DNA of 64,000 nucleotides. It comes from Ga0077536 sp943370145 (GTDB lineage: Bacteria > Pseudomonadota > Gammaproteobacteria > Ga0077536). The position numbers were made by a program, and so were the translations under genes. This document shows, piece after piece, positions 1 to 7,778 of the stretch. Every line of letters starts with the position of its first letter. The first letter of the stretch is position 1. Under the pieces are notes generated by a model. The model saw nothing but the letters and a program-made list of their open reading frames with translations, was not told the origin of the DNA and did no database searches. Location: the NCBI GenBank assembly GCA_943370145.1, contig CALRPY020000008.1, forward strand, positions 37,235-101,234, read 5' to 3'.

Positions 1-1
1 G

Positions 2-913
2 TTCAAGGAAAAGCCGAACCAGGCCGTCGCCGAGCAGTATCTCGCCAGCGGCCAGTACCGCTGGAACGCCGGCATCTTCCTGATGAAGGCGAGCGTGTGG
101 CTCGCCGCCATCGAACGTTTCCAGCCCGAAATCCTCGCCGCCTGCCGCAAGGCGGTGGCGGCCGGCAGCCTCGACGGCGAGTTCTACCGCCTGGACAAGG
201 AAGCCTTCGCCGCCTGCCCCAGCGATTCCATCGACTACGCCGTCATGGAGCGCATCGCCGCGGCGGACCCGGCCAGTTGCGCCGTGGTCTCGCTGGATGC
301 CGGCTGGAGCGACGTCGGCTCGTGGTCGAGCATCTGGGAGGTTTCGGAGAAATCCGACAGCCGCAACGTCACCCGCGGTGACGTCTGCGCCATCGACAGC
401 CACGACAACCTCATCTTCGCCGAATCGCGCCTCGTGGCGGCGGTGGGCTGCGAGGACATGGTGATCGTGGAAACGCCGGACGCCGTGATGGTCGCGCCGA
501 AGAATCGCGCGCAGGACGTGAAGGCCATCGTCGACTGGCTGGCGCAGCAGGGCCGCGAGGAGCGCCTGATGCACCGGCGCGTGTACCGTCCGTGGGGTAC
601 CTACGAGGGCGTGGACGCCGGCGAACGCTTCCAGGTGAAGCGCATCGCGGTGAAGCCGGGCGCTTCCCTGTCGCTGCAGATGCATCACCACCGGGCGGAG
701 CACTGGATCGTCGTGAAGGGCACGGCGAAGGTGACGAGCGGCGAGAAGACCTTCCTGCTCAGCGAGAACCAGAGTTGCTATATCCCGCTGGGCGAAACGC
801 ACCGGCTGGAGAACCCGGGCTCCATCCCGCTCGAGATCATTGAAGTCCAGTCCGGCGCCTACCTGGGCGAAGACGACATCGTGCGTTTCGAAGACAAGTA
901 CAAGCGGGCCTGA
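2..913 (+). CDS. manC: Mannose-1-phosphate guanylyltransferase / mannose-6-phosphate isomerase, C-terminal part
   Basis: C-terminal 303 residues of a bifunctional type II enzyme that makes GDP-mannose; the N-terminal nucleotide-binding signature lies before the window, and the frame is open from base 2. Visible are the end of the guanylyltransferase domain (WNAGIF near the start, DYAVMERI and DAGWSDVGSW in the first third) and the C-terminal cupin (about residues 195-300) with RPWGTYE and the metal-binding HHHRAEHW, which carries the isomerase activity. Its product is the substrate of the Gmd and Fcl enzymes encoded at 21.9-24.0 kb, so it belongs functionally to the exopolysaccharide locus although repeats and a toxin-antitoxin pair separate it from the export genes. 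Confidence 0.93.
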   Translation, partial: FKEKPNQAVAEQYLASGQYRWNAGIFLMKASVWLAAIERFQPEILAACRKAVAAGSLDGEFYRLDKEAFAACPSDSIDYAVMERIAAADPASCAVVSLDAGWSDVGSWSSIWEVSEKSDSRNVTRGDVCAIDSHDNLIFAESRLVAAVGCEDMVIVETPDAVMVAPKNRAQDVKAIVDWLAQQGREERLMHRRVYRPWGTYEGVDAGERFQVKRIAVKPGASLSLQMHHHRAEHWIVVKGTAKVTSGEKTFLLSENQSCYIPLGETHRLENPGSIPLEIIEVQSGAYLGEDDIVRFEDKYKRA

Positions 914-1436
914 GGCCGATGACTTCCCAGCAGACCGGACGTCTTTTCACCTCTCCCGCAGGCGGGAGCGGCGACGGTTTCCACCTTTCCCGCCTGCGGG
1001 AGAGGTCGACGGCGAGGCCGGCGGGTGAGGGGCGCCCCAGTTGGTGCGGCGCCACTCTGGAACAACCCTCACCCGTCCGCTGCGCGGCCGGCCTCTCCCG
1101 GGGCGGGAGAGGCGACGGTTCTCACCTCTCCCGCCTGTGGGAGAGGTCGACGGCTAAGCCTGTGGGTGAGGGACGCCTCCTTCAGCGCGGCGCCATTCTC
1201 GTAGGTTGGGCTGACGCAGGAAGCCCAACATCCTTCACCACGCCCGCGTGCGGGAGCGGCGAACATCCTCACCTCTCCCGCCTGCGGGAGAGGTCGACGG
1301 CGAAGCCGGCGGGTGAGGGGAGCTTCAGTTGGCGCGGCGCCAGTCCGATGCGACCCTCACCCGTCCGCTGCGCGGCCGGCCTCTCCCGGAGCGGGAGAGG
1401 CGAAGCTCATTCACGATAGCGCCGAACCAAAAGCCA
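914..1436. repeat. Patch of palindromic GC-rich intergenic repeats
   Basis: This 520-base gap has no gene. It is built from two alternating imperfect units. Unit A (about 981-1031, 1121-1172, 1268-1319) reads CTCACCTCTCCCGCCTGCGG and continues to GGCGGGTGAGGG; it folds on itself because CTCTCCCGC pairs with GCGGGAGAG and CTCACC with GGTGAG. Unit B (about 1066-1114 and 1353-1404) reads ACCCTCACCCGTCCGCTGCG and ends GGCGGGAGAGGCGA. Relatives of unit B occur at 24.0-24.3, 28.53-28.57, 29.47-29.51 and 30.91-30.96 kb. Such hairpin-forming units are typical dispersed repeats (REP/BIME-like) of GC-rich proteobacteria. Irregular spacing and the lack of distinct spacers argue against CRISPR. Confidence 0.85.
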
Positions 1437-1742
1437 GTGCGCCTCACGCCAACCCAGGTCGACACCATCCGCGACACCGCCCGACGCTGTTTCGGGCAGG
1501 ACGCCGACGTGTGGCTGTTCGGCTCGCGGGTGGACGATACGCGGCGCGGTGGTGACATCGATCTCTACATCGAGACCGACCTCGACACGCCGGAAGCCAG
1601 CTGGGACGCGGAGCGCCGCTTTCTCGGTGCGCTCTACCTGGCGCTGGGCGAACAGAAGATAGACGTGGTGGTGATGCGGCGGGGCGACCAGCGGCAGCTG
1701 CCGATTTTCGAGGTCGCGCGCGCACAGGGAGTCCACCTGTGA
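1437..1742 (+). CDS. MNT-type nucleotidyltransferase-domain protein
   Basis: 101-residue minimal nucleotidyltransferase of the MNT (DNA polymerase beta-like) family, usually the antitoxin half of MNT/HEPN toxin-antitoxin pairs, where it modifies its HEPN partner. The active-site signature GSR followed by GGDIDL, with a third acidic position in KIDVVV, is visible. The GTG at 1437 is preferred: the longer frame from ATG 1329 would translate the intergenic repeat. Its stop overlaps the GTG of the next short frame (GTGA at 1739-1742), the usual two-gene arrangement of this system, but that partner is cut short (see 1739-1834). MNT family assignment is firm; the toxin-antitoxin role is inference. 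Confidence 0.75.
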   Translation: MRLTPTQVDTIRDTARRCFGQDADVWLFGSRVDDTRRGGDIDLYIETDLDTPEASWDAERRFLGALYLALGEQKIDVVVMRRGDQRQLPIFEVARAQGVHL

Positions 1743-1834
1743 CCCTGTCGCCCATGGAACTGCGGCTGCAGGCGCAATTCGAGCAGTGCGCGCGTTTGGT
1801 CTTACACGCGGCCGCAACGCGATTGGGCGGCTGA
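1739..1834 (+). pseudogene. Truncated partner of the MNT gene (HEPN-like remnant)
   Basis: A 31-codon frame starts with GTG overlapping the MNT stop (GTGA) and ends in a TGA that overlaps the hicA start (TGATG). The peptide (MTLSPMELRLQAQFEQCARL then a short tail) looks like the beginning of the small helical protein normally encoded after this kind of nucleotidyltransferase, where over 100 residues would be expected. The sequence after codon 20 probably marks a deletion junction with the HicAB module. The remnant identity is inferred from position and length; no similarity search was possible. Confidence 0.45.
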
Positions 1835-2082
1835 TGGGTCGAAAAGAACGGATTCTCACGGCGCTTTTGGGAGCGAGAGCCGACGCCAGCACCGACTTTG
1901 CCGACTTGGTGTACCTTCTTGCGCAATTCGGATTTGTGATGCGAATCAAGGGTTCGCACCATATATTCTGGAAGGCCGGCGTGGACGAGATTCTGAACCT
2001 GCAGCCGGCAGGCTCAAAAGCCAAGCCGTACCAAGTGAAGCAGGTTCGCAATGTCATCATCAAGTACAGGTTGCATATGTAG
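1834..2082 (+). CDS. hicA: HicA-like toxin (mRNA interferase)
   Basis: 82-residue protein with the HicA double-stranded-RNA-binding-like fold: a helix, then the GF-x5-GSHH core with the catalytic histidine (GSHHIFW, about residues 40-46), then a C-terminal helix (KQVRNVIIKY). HicA toxins cleave mRNA and tmRNA when free of HicB. The ATG at 1834 is chosen because the upstream extension to 1786 overlaps the MNT-partner remnant in another frame. hicB follows after a single base, which supports a toxin-antitoxin operon. The length is near the usual 60-85 residues of the family. Confidence 0.8.
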   Translation: MGRKERILTALLGARADASTDFADLVYLLAQFGFVMRIKGSHHIFWKAGVDEILNLQPAGSKAKPYQVKQVRNVIIKYRLHM

Positions 2083-2083
2083 C

Positions 2084-2296
2084 ATGGGCGCCAAATACGA
2101 AATCATCATCTACTGGAGCGGCGAGGATCAGGCCTTTGTCGCCGAAGCGCCCGAACTGCCGGGTTGCATGGCCGACGGCGCGAGCTACCAGGAGGCCGTG
2201 GCGGCAATCGAAGTCGCGATCGACGAATGGGTCGAAACGGCCCGGCAGATTGGCCGCGCCGTCCCTGAACCCCGCGGTCGCCTGATGTTCGCCTGA
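2084..2296 (+). CDS. hicB: HicB-like antitoxin
   Basis: 70-residue protein with the HicB partial-RNase-H fold: the beta-strand YEIIIYWSGEDQAFVAEAPE, then LPGCMADGASYQEAV and a helix. HicB binds and neutralises HicA. This is a short version: it ends after the RNase-H-like domain (PEPRGRLMFA) without a visible ribbon-helix-helix or HTH DNA-binding tail, so autoregulation by this protein alone is uncertain. It lies one base after hicA and 54 bases before the export gene. ATG 2084 is preferred over the upstream start at 2051, which would overlap hicA. Confidence 0.82.
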   Translation: MGAKYEIIIYWSGEDQAFVAEAPELPGCMADGASYQEAVAAIEVAIDEWVETARQIGRAVPEPRGRLMFA

Positions 2297-2350
2297 ACTC
2301 GCGAACACACCCTAGAACGAATCGCAGCGCATTCATCCGGAGAACCCTTG

Positions 2351-2923
2351 ATGACCTTCCCCAACACGTTTGCCATCCGTCTACTCGCCGCCCTCGCGCT
2401 TCTAGCCTGCGCCAGCGTCGCCGGCGCCCAGGAAGCCGGCGCGGACTACCAGGTCAAGCCCGGCGACCTGCTGATCGTCTCCGTGTGGAAAGAGCCTGAC
2501 CTCACCATGGAAGTGCTGGTGCGCCCGGACGGCAAGTTCAGCTTCCCGCTGGCCGGCGACGTGCAGGCCACGGGCCGCTCCGTCGAAGACGTGCGGCAGG
2601 ACCTCATCAAGAAAATCGAGGGCTACATCCCGGATGTCGTCGCCACGGTGATGGTCAAGGAAATCGCCGGCAACAAGGCTTACGTGGTGGGCAAGGTCAA
2701 CCGCCCCGGCCCCATCCTGATGACGGACGAAACCAACGTGATGCAGGCCCTGTCCTTCGCCGGCGGCACTGCGCAGTTTGCGGGGCTGAAGAAAATCCTC
2801 ATCCTGCGCGGGCAGGGCGGCAGCCAAAGCGCCATCCCCTTCAACTACAACGAAGTGGAGAGCGGCGAGAACCTGGCGCAGAACATCGTGTTGCAGCCGG
2901 GCGACGTGGTGGTGGTGCCGTAG
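2351..2923 (+). CDS. epsE: Exosortase-locus polysaccharide export protein (Wza/EpsE family)
   Basis: 190-residue periplasmic/outer-membrane export protein. Residues 1-26 form a signal peptide (hydrophobic LLAALALLACASVAGA). It continues with the poly-export domain DYQVKPGDLLIVSVWKEPDL and a SLBB-like domain (AYVVGKVNRPGPI, about residues 115-175), ending at QPGDVVVVP, where exosortase-linked family members also end. A shine-dalgarno-like GGAGAA lies just before ATG 2351. It is the first gene of the export operon: outer-membrane barrel, chain-length determinant and kinase follow. No clear lipobox cysteine is positioned as in classical Wza, although LLACAS is close. Symbol by analogy with Methylobacillus-type eps genes. 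Confidence 0.85.
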   Translation: MTFPNTFAIRLLAALALLACASVAGAQEAGADYQVKPGDLLIVSVWKEPDLTMEVLVRPDGKFSFPLAGDVQATGRSVEDVRQDLIKKIEGYIPDVVATVMVKEIAGNKAYVVGKVNRPGPILMTDETNVMQALSFAGGTAQFAGLKKILILRGQGGSQSAIPFNYNEVESGENLAQNIVLQPGDVVVVP

Positions 2924-2950
2924 GCGACAGGACAGAGAACGTTGTTCTTC

Positions 2951-4225
2951 ATGCGACGGTCGAACAGGGCACGGAACGGTGCGCGTGCCTGCGCCGCGCT
3001 TGCACCGCTGATGGCCGTTGCCGGGCAGGCGGCTTTGGCGCTGGACCTCTCGTTCCAGCCGCAGGTGCGCCTGGGCACCAGGGCTACTGATAACGTGCGG
3101 TGGAGTTCCGCAAACGAGGAAGCCGCGCTCGGCTTCGACAACGGCGGCGGAGCCGTCGTGAAAGTGGAGTCCATGGACTGGAAGTCGACCATCACCCCGA
3201 ACTTCAATTTCCGCCGCTTCGCGATCGGGGAAGATCTGGATGCGGACGAATATGGCGCCAGGTCACAGCACCAGTGGCTGGCGACGGACCGCCTGCAGGC
3301 CGGCTTGAACCTCGACTACGTGCGCGACTCCACGCTCACGACGGAACTGGCGGACGCCGGCGCCAGGAACATCGTGTCGAACCGCGACACGCTGACGGCG
3401 CAGCCCAGCCTCACCTTCCTGGTGGATGACCGCACCTCCGTGAATGGCAGCTATCTCTACCAGGATGTCAGCTTCGACAACAGCGGCAACGGCCAGCTGG
3501 TGGACTTCACCTTCCAGCAGTTCACGCTGGGCGGCACGCACCTGCTTACAGACGACATCCGCCTGTTCGCCACCGCCTTCGCCAGCGAGTTCGAAACGCC
3601 GGACACCAATGGCAAGACGCGCACCTACGGAGGCCAGGGCGGCGCGGCCTACCAGTTCACGGAAGACTTCAGCGTGGAAGGCGCAGTGGGCTATGTCAGC
3701 AGCGACATCGAATTCCAGACCAGCTTCCTCGCGCTGGACCTGGGGCCGCCGCCACGCATCGTGCTGGTGACGGAGCAGGACGAGACCTCCACCAGCGGGC
3801 CCATCGCCAGCGCCAGTGTCCAGAAGAGTTTCGAGAATCTGCGCACCCGCCTCGACTACGTGCGGCGCGTGACGCCCAGCATCCGTGGCAGCCAGCAGTT
3901 GGAAGACGACATCATGGTGACGTTGGACCGTGACCTCAGCCGCGAGTGGCGGCTGGGGTTCCGGGGCGGCTACAACATGCGCAGCGCGGAGGGTGAAGAC
4001 GTGGCGGTAGGCCTCAACCGGTTTCGCGTGGACGACCTCAACCGCGACCAGGCGATGGTGTCCGGTAACGTGTCTTACCGGTTCACGAACGAAATCTCGA
4101 TGCGCGGCGAATACCGGTTTTCCTACAACACTTTCTCGAACGAGCTGCAGGACTCCGTATATAACCACAGCTTCTTCGTGACGCTGAACTACGACGGCGA
4201 ACCGCGCTTCCTGCGCGGCTACTGA
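2951..4225 (+). CDS. Exosortase-locus outer-membrane beta-barrel protein
   Basis: 424-residue protein with a cleavable N-terminal signal (basic start, then APLMAVAGQAALAL) followed by alternating amphipathic strands to the last residue. The C-terminus, FVTLNYDGEPRFLRGY, is close to a typical barrel end. It occupies the position of the outer-membrane protein conserved in exosortase-type exopolysaccharide loci, between the export protein and the chain-length determinant, where it probably serves as or supports the outer-membrane pore. ATG 2951 is preferred over TTG 2942. No catalytic motif is visible. Confidence 0.75.
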   Translation: MRRSNRARNGARACAALAPLMAVAGQAALALDLSFQPQVRLGTRATDNVRWSSANEEAALGFDNGGGAVVKVESMDWKSTITPNFNFRRFAIGEDLDADEYGARSQHQWLATDRLQAGLNLDYVRDSTLTTELADAGARNIVSNRDTLTAQPSLTFLVDDRTSVNGSYLYQDVSFDNSGNGQLVDFTFQQFTLGGTHLLTDDIRLFATAFASEFETPDTNGKTRTYGGQGGAAYQFTEDFSVEGAVGYVSSDIEFQTSFLALDLGPPPRIVLVTEQDETSTSGPIASASVQKSFENLRTRLDYVRRVTPSIRGSQQLEDDIMVTLDRDLSREWRLGFRGGYNMRSAEGEDVAVGLNRFRVDDLNRDQAMVSGNVSYRFTNEISMRGEYRFSYNTFSNELQDSVYNHSFFVTLNYDGEPRFLRGY

Positions 4226-4260
4226 TTACACAAGGCAACGAGCAGAACCAGGACCAAGCC

Positions 4261-6009
4261 ATGGAAGAAGCCCTTACATTCCGCCCGAACTACGGCGAAG
4301 TCATCAAGCGGCGCCTGCCGCTGTCACTGGCGATAGGCCTGACCCTGCTGCTGCTGACCCTGGGGCTGGCCTTCGGCCTGCCGTCGGTCTACAAGTCGCG
4401 CGCGGTCATTCTGATTGAAGCGCAGGAGATCCCGCAGGACCTCGTGCGCTCCCTGGTGACGAGCTTCGCCGACCAGCGCATGCAGACCATCGCGCAGCGC
4501 GTGCTGACCAACGCGAACCTGGGCGAGATCATCCAGAAGTACGACCTCTACGCGGACATACGCGAGCGCGAAGCGCTGGAAACCGTGCTGGAGCGGATGC
4601 GCGGCGATATCAGCATGCTGCCAATCAGCGCCGACGTGGTGGACCCGAAGCAGGGGCGCGCCGTGCAGGCGACCATCGCCTTCGAGCTGGCCTACGAAAG
4701 CGAGTCTCCGCAAATGGCGCAGCGGGTGGCGAACGAGATTGCCAGCCTCTTCCTCAACGAGAACCTTAAACAGCGCACCGAGGCTTCGGCAGACACGCTG
4801 TCCTTCCTGAGCAGCGAATCCGAGAAGCTGCGCGACACCGTGGGTGAACTGGAAAGCAAGCTCGCGGAGTTCAAGAAGGGCAACGTGGAACGGCTGCCTG
4901 AACTCACCAACCTCAACCTCGAGCTGATGAACCGCACCGAAGTTCAGCTGAACCAGCTGGAAACCCAGCTGCAGTCCCTGCAGCAGCAGCGCGTGTACCT
5001 GGAGTCCGAACTGGCGCAGCAGAAGCCCAGCACGCAGATGATTTCGGAAACCGGCGAACGCATCCTGGGCCCGGCGGACCGGCTGAAGGTGATGGAAAGC
5101 GAGTTCACGCCGCTGGCCGCCCGCTACGGCGCGAACCATCCGGACGTGGTGAGCATGCGCCGCGAGATTGAAGCCCTGCGCGCGCAGGTGGGTGGCGGCA
5201 ATGCCGGCAGCGAACTGTCCCTGAAATTGCAGCAGGCCCAGGCGGACTACGCCCAAGCCAGCAAGAAGTATGCGCCGGAGCACCCGGACGTGAAGCGCCT
5301 GGCGCGCGAAGTGGAATCCCTGAGGACCCAGCTGGCCGGCATGGGCAACGCGGCGCCAATGCCGGCGCCGGCAGCCACACCGGACAACCCGGCCTACATC
5401 CAGCTGCAGGCGCGACTGTCCGCGACGGATTCCGACATTGCCTCTGTGCGCTCACAGCAGGCGACCCTGCGCGCAAAACTTGCCGAACTGGAAGACCGCA
5501 TCACCAACTCGCCCGAAGTCGAGCGCCAGTACCGCATGTTGATGCGTGACTACGAGATTGCCCAGGCCAAATACCAGGAGGTGCTGGCGAAGCGGCAGGA
5601 AGCGGAACTCGCCAGCAGCCTGGAAACCAAGCAGCGCGGCGAACGCTTCACGCTGATTGAACCGCCGATGATTCCGGAAGCACCTTCCAGCCCGAACCGC
5701 ATGGCCATCGCGCTGCTGGGCGTTCTGCTGTCCATGGCCTGCAGCGTGGGCGGCGGCGCGCTGGCTGAGAACCTGGACTCCAGGATTTACGGCCGCACCG
5801 GGGTGTCGCGGCTGCTGGGCGTGCCGCCCCTGGCCGTCATCCCGAACCTGGACGCAACGGTGAACAGGGCCTGGTACCAGGGCGCGTGGCTCAAGCTGGC
5901 GGCGGCGGCGCTGGTGCTGGCCCTGCTGGGCGTGCTGGTCATACACCTGACGATGGGCCCGCTGGACGTCTTCTTCTTCCGCGCGCTGCGCTTCGTGGGC
6001 CTTTCGTAG
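4261..6009 (+). CDS. Chain-length determinant (Wzz/GumC type) of the exosortase EPS locus
   Basis: 582-residue inner-membrane polysaccharide co-polymerase. A first membrane segment (LPLSLAIGLTLLLLTLGLAF, about residues 20-40) follows the cytosolic N-terminus. A long periplasmic coiled-coil region rich in Glu, Gln and Leu comes next, then the proline-rich segment EPPMIPEAPSSPNR and the second membrane helix (about 480-500), with a further hydrophobic stretch near 545. It sets polymer length together with the kinase-like protein encoded 72 bases downstream. The HPDV-containing coiled-coil motif occurs twice (about residues 287-310 and 335-358), an internal duplication. Confidence 0.88.
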   Translation: MEEALTFRPNYGEVIKRRLPLSLAIGLTLLLLTLGLAFGLPSVYKSRAVILIEAQEIPQDLVRSLVTSFADQRMQTIAQRVLTNANLGEIIQKYDLYADIREREALETVLERMRGDISMLPISADVVDPKQGRAVQATIAFELAYESESPQMAQRVANEIASLFLNENLKQRTEASADTLSFLSSESEKLRDTVGELESKLAEFKKGNVERLPELTNLNLELMNRTEVQLNQLETQLQSLQQQRVYLESELAQQKPSTQMISETGERILGPADRLKVMESEFTPLAARYGANHPDVVSMRREIEALRAQVGGGNAGSELSLKLQQAQADYAQASKKYAPEHPDVKRLAREVESLRTQLAGMGNAAPMPAPAATPDNPAYIQLQARLSATDSDIASVRSQQATLRAKLAELEDRITNSPEVERQYRMLMRDYEIAQAKYQEVLAKRQEAELASSLETKQRGERFTLIEPPMIPEAPSSPNRMAIALLGVLLSMACSVGGGALAENLDSRIYGRTGVSRLLGVPPLAVIPNLDATVNRAWYQGAWLKLAAAALVLALLGVLVIHLTMGPLDVFFFRALRFVGLS

Positions 6010-6081
6010 GCAGCCAGCGCGCAAAAATCCCTGGTGCTCCCGTGAGGGGGCGGTAAACGGCCCAAAGCAGGCGGTGGATCA

Positions 6082-6906
6082 ATGGAACGAATAAAGCAGG
6101 CACTGGAAAAAGCGAAGGCGGAGCGTGGCACACAGGAAGGCCCCGCCGGATACGCGGCACCCGCACACGCCGCGCCGCGTGGTGACGGGCCGCCCCTGGC
6201 CGAGACCACCATCCAGTATTCGCAGACCAAGATAGCGCAGCTGGACCCGCGCCACCTGCAGGCCATGCACGTGATCTACGGCGACGCGGACCGTGTGGGC
6301 CTCACGGCCTACAAGATGCTGCGCACCCAGGTGCTGCAGCGGATGACAGCCCGCGGGTGGAACGCCCTGGCCGTGACCAGCCCCGCGCCGGAGGACGGCA
6401 AGACGCTGACGGCCATCAACCTCGCCATCAGCCTCGCGCGTGAACTGCACCAGACCGTGCTGCTGGTGGACATGGATCTCCGCAATCCCAGCATCCATCG
6501 GTACTTCGGCTTCAAGCCGGCGCAGGGCATCGGTGACTACCTGCAGGGCAGGGCGCCGATGAGCGATGTGCTGGTGAACCCCGGCATCGAGCGCCTGGTG
6601 GTGATGCCGGGGCGCAACGCGATAGAGAACTCCTCCGAAATCCTGGCCTCCCCGGCGATGGGCAGCCTGGTGCAGGAACTGAAGACGCGGTACCCGTCGC
6701 GCATGGTCGTGTTCGACATGCCGCCGGTGCTGTCCGCGGATGATGCGCTGTCTTTCGCGCCCTTCGTGGACGCCTTCCTGCTGGTGCTGCGTGACGGCAA
6801 GAACACCAGCAAGGAACTGGAACACACGATGGAGATCATGAAAGAGGCGACCATCATCGGCACGGTGCTGAACGCTTCAGACGAAAAGATCTCCCCGTAC
6901 TACTAG
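6082..6906 (+). CDS. epsG: Exosortase-associated tyrosine autokinase-like ATPase (EpsG/CpsD family)
   Basis: 274-residue cytoplasmic BY-kinase-type protein starting with the conserved MERIKQALEKAK. It shows the modified P-loop SPAPEDGKTLTAINLA (the usual GEGKT is DGKT here) and the Walker A' region VLLVDMDLRNPSIH, followed by VVFDMPPVL. The C-terminus ends in SPYY, a very short tyrosine cluster. It pairs with the chain-length determinant just upstream and controls polymerisation. Membership is firm; kinase activity is inferred. Confidence 0.85.
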   Translation: MERIKQALEKAKAERGTQEGPAGYAAPAHAAPRGDGPPLAETTIQYSQTKIAQLDPRHLQAMHVIYGDADRVGLTAYKMLRTQVLQRMTARGWNALAVTSPAPEDGKTLTAINLAISLARELHQTVLLVDMDLRNPSIHRYFGFKPAQGIGDYLQGRAPMSDVLVNPGIERLVVMPGRNAIENSSEILASPAMGSLVQELKTRYPSRMVVFDMPPVLSADDALSFAPFVDAFLLVLRDGKNTSKELEHTMEIMKEATIIGTVLNASDEKISPYY

Positions 6907-6911
6907 CCGCC

Positions 6912-7778
6912 ATGTACGAGAAACACTTCGGTTTCCGCGAGCGGCCCTTCGCACTGAGCCCGGACCCGGCGTTTCTCTACCGCAGCCGCAAGCACGGCAT
7001 GGCCCTGACCATGCTGGAATACGGGCTCGTCAACGACGCGCCCATCATCGTCATCACCGGTGAAATCGGCGCCGGCAAAACCACGCTGATCCGCCAGCTG
7101 CTGAACCAGATGGACGACCGGACCTCTGTCGGCCTCATTTCGAATACCCACAAGGCTTTCGGCGAACTTATCCAGTGGGTGGCCATGGCCTACGGGCTGC
7201 CCCATGAGGGCCGGGACAAGGTGTCGCTCTACCGGGCTTTCGTCGATTTCCTGATAGCGGAGTACGCGAAGGGTAAGCGCACGGTGCTGATAGTGGACGA
7301 AGCCCAGAACATGGACGCGGAGACGCTGGAGGAGCTGCGCGTGATCTCCAACATCAACGCGGACAAGAACCTGGTGCTTCAGCTGGTGCTGGTGGGCCAG
7401 CCCGAGCTGCGCGATACCCTGCGTCTGAAGCGGCTTGAGCAGTTCGCGCAGCGCATCGCGGTGGACTACCACCTGGATGCCCTGGACTTCAAGGAAGCGC
7501 GCGAGTACATCCAGCACCGGCTGGAATTTGCCGGCGGCAGCAAGAACATCTTCCAGCCGGACGCCATCCTCGAAATATTCAAGCATTCGGAAGGCGTGCC
7601 GCGCCTCATCAACTCCCTGTGCGATACAGCGCTGGTGTATGCCTTCGCCGAAGGCCGGCAACGCGTAACGGGCAAGCTGGTGATGGAGATGATCGAGGAA
7701 AAGAAAGCAAAGAACCTCTTCGGCGCGGGGAAGCTGCGTTACGCCGAGGAAACGGAACAAGGATCGCCAGAGTCATGA
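6912..7778 (+). CDS. Exosortase-associated ExeA-like ATPase
   Basis: 288-residue AAA ATPase of the family found beside exosortases: MYEKHFGFRERPFALSPDP at the start, Walker A GEIGAGKTT (about residues 50-58), Walker B VLIVDEAQNM, then the sensor region LVLVGQPELRD and a C-terminal helical domain with GVPRLINSLCD. Related to ExeA/GspA-type ATPases, it may energise or organise envelope assembly; the exact role is unknown. It starts five bases after epsG and its stop overlaps the wecB start (ATGA), which indicates translational coupling. Confidence 0.85.
   Translation: MYEKHFGFRERPFALSPDPAFLYRSRKHGMALTMLEYGLVNDAPIIVITGEIGAGKTTLIRQLLNQMDDRTSVGLISNTHKAFGELIQWVAMAYGLPHEGRDKVSLYRAFVDFLIAEYAKGKRTVLIVDEAQNMDAETLEELRVISNINADKNLVLQLVLVGQPELRDTLRLKRLEQFAQRIAVDYHLDALDFKEAREYIQHRLEFAGGSKNIFQPDAILEIFKHSEGVPRLINSLCDTALVYAFAEGRQRVTGKLVMEMIEEKKAKNLFGAGKLRYAEETEQGSPES

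Noticed and set aside
914..1420. Regularly looking repeats suggestive of a CRISPR array, and a 166-codon plus-strand frame across them
   Set aside because: Units are imperfect, unevenly spaced, strongly palindromic and lack unique spacers; no cas gene is near. The frame simply translates the repeats into Arg/Gly/Pro-rich low-complexity sequence.
1329..1436. Upstream start (ATG 1329) for the MNT nucleotidyltransferase
   Set aside because: The extra 36 codons translate a unit-B repeat; GTG 1437 begins directly before the first conserved helix.
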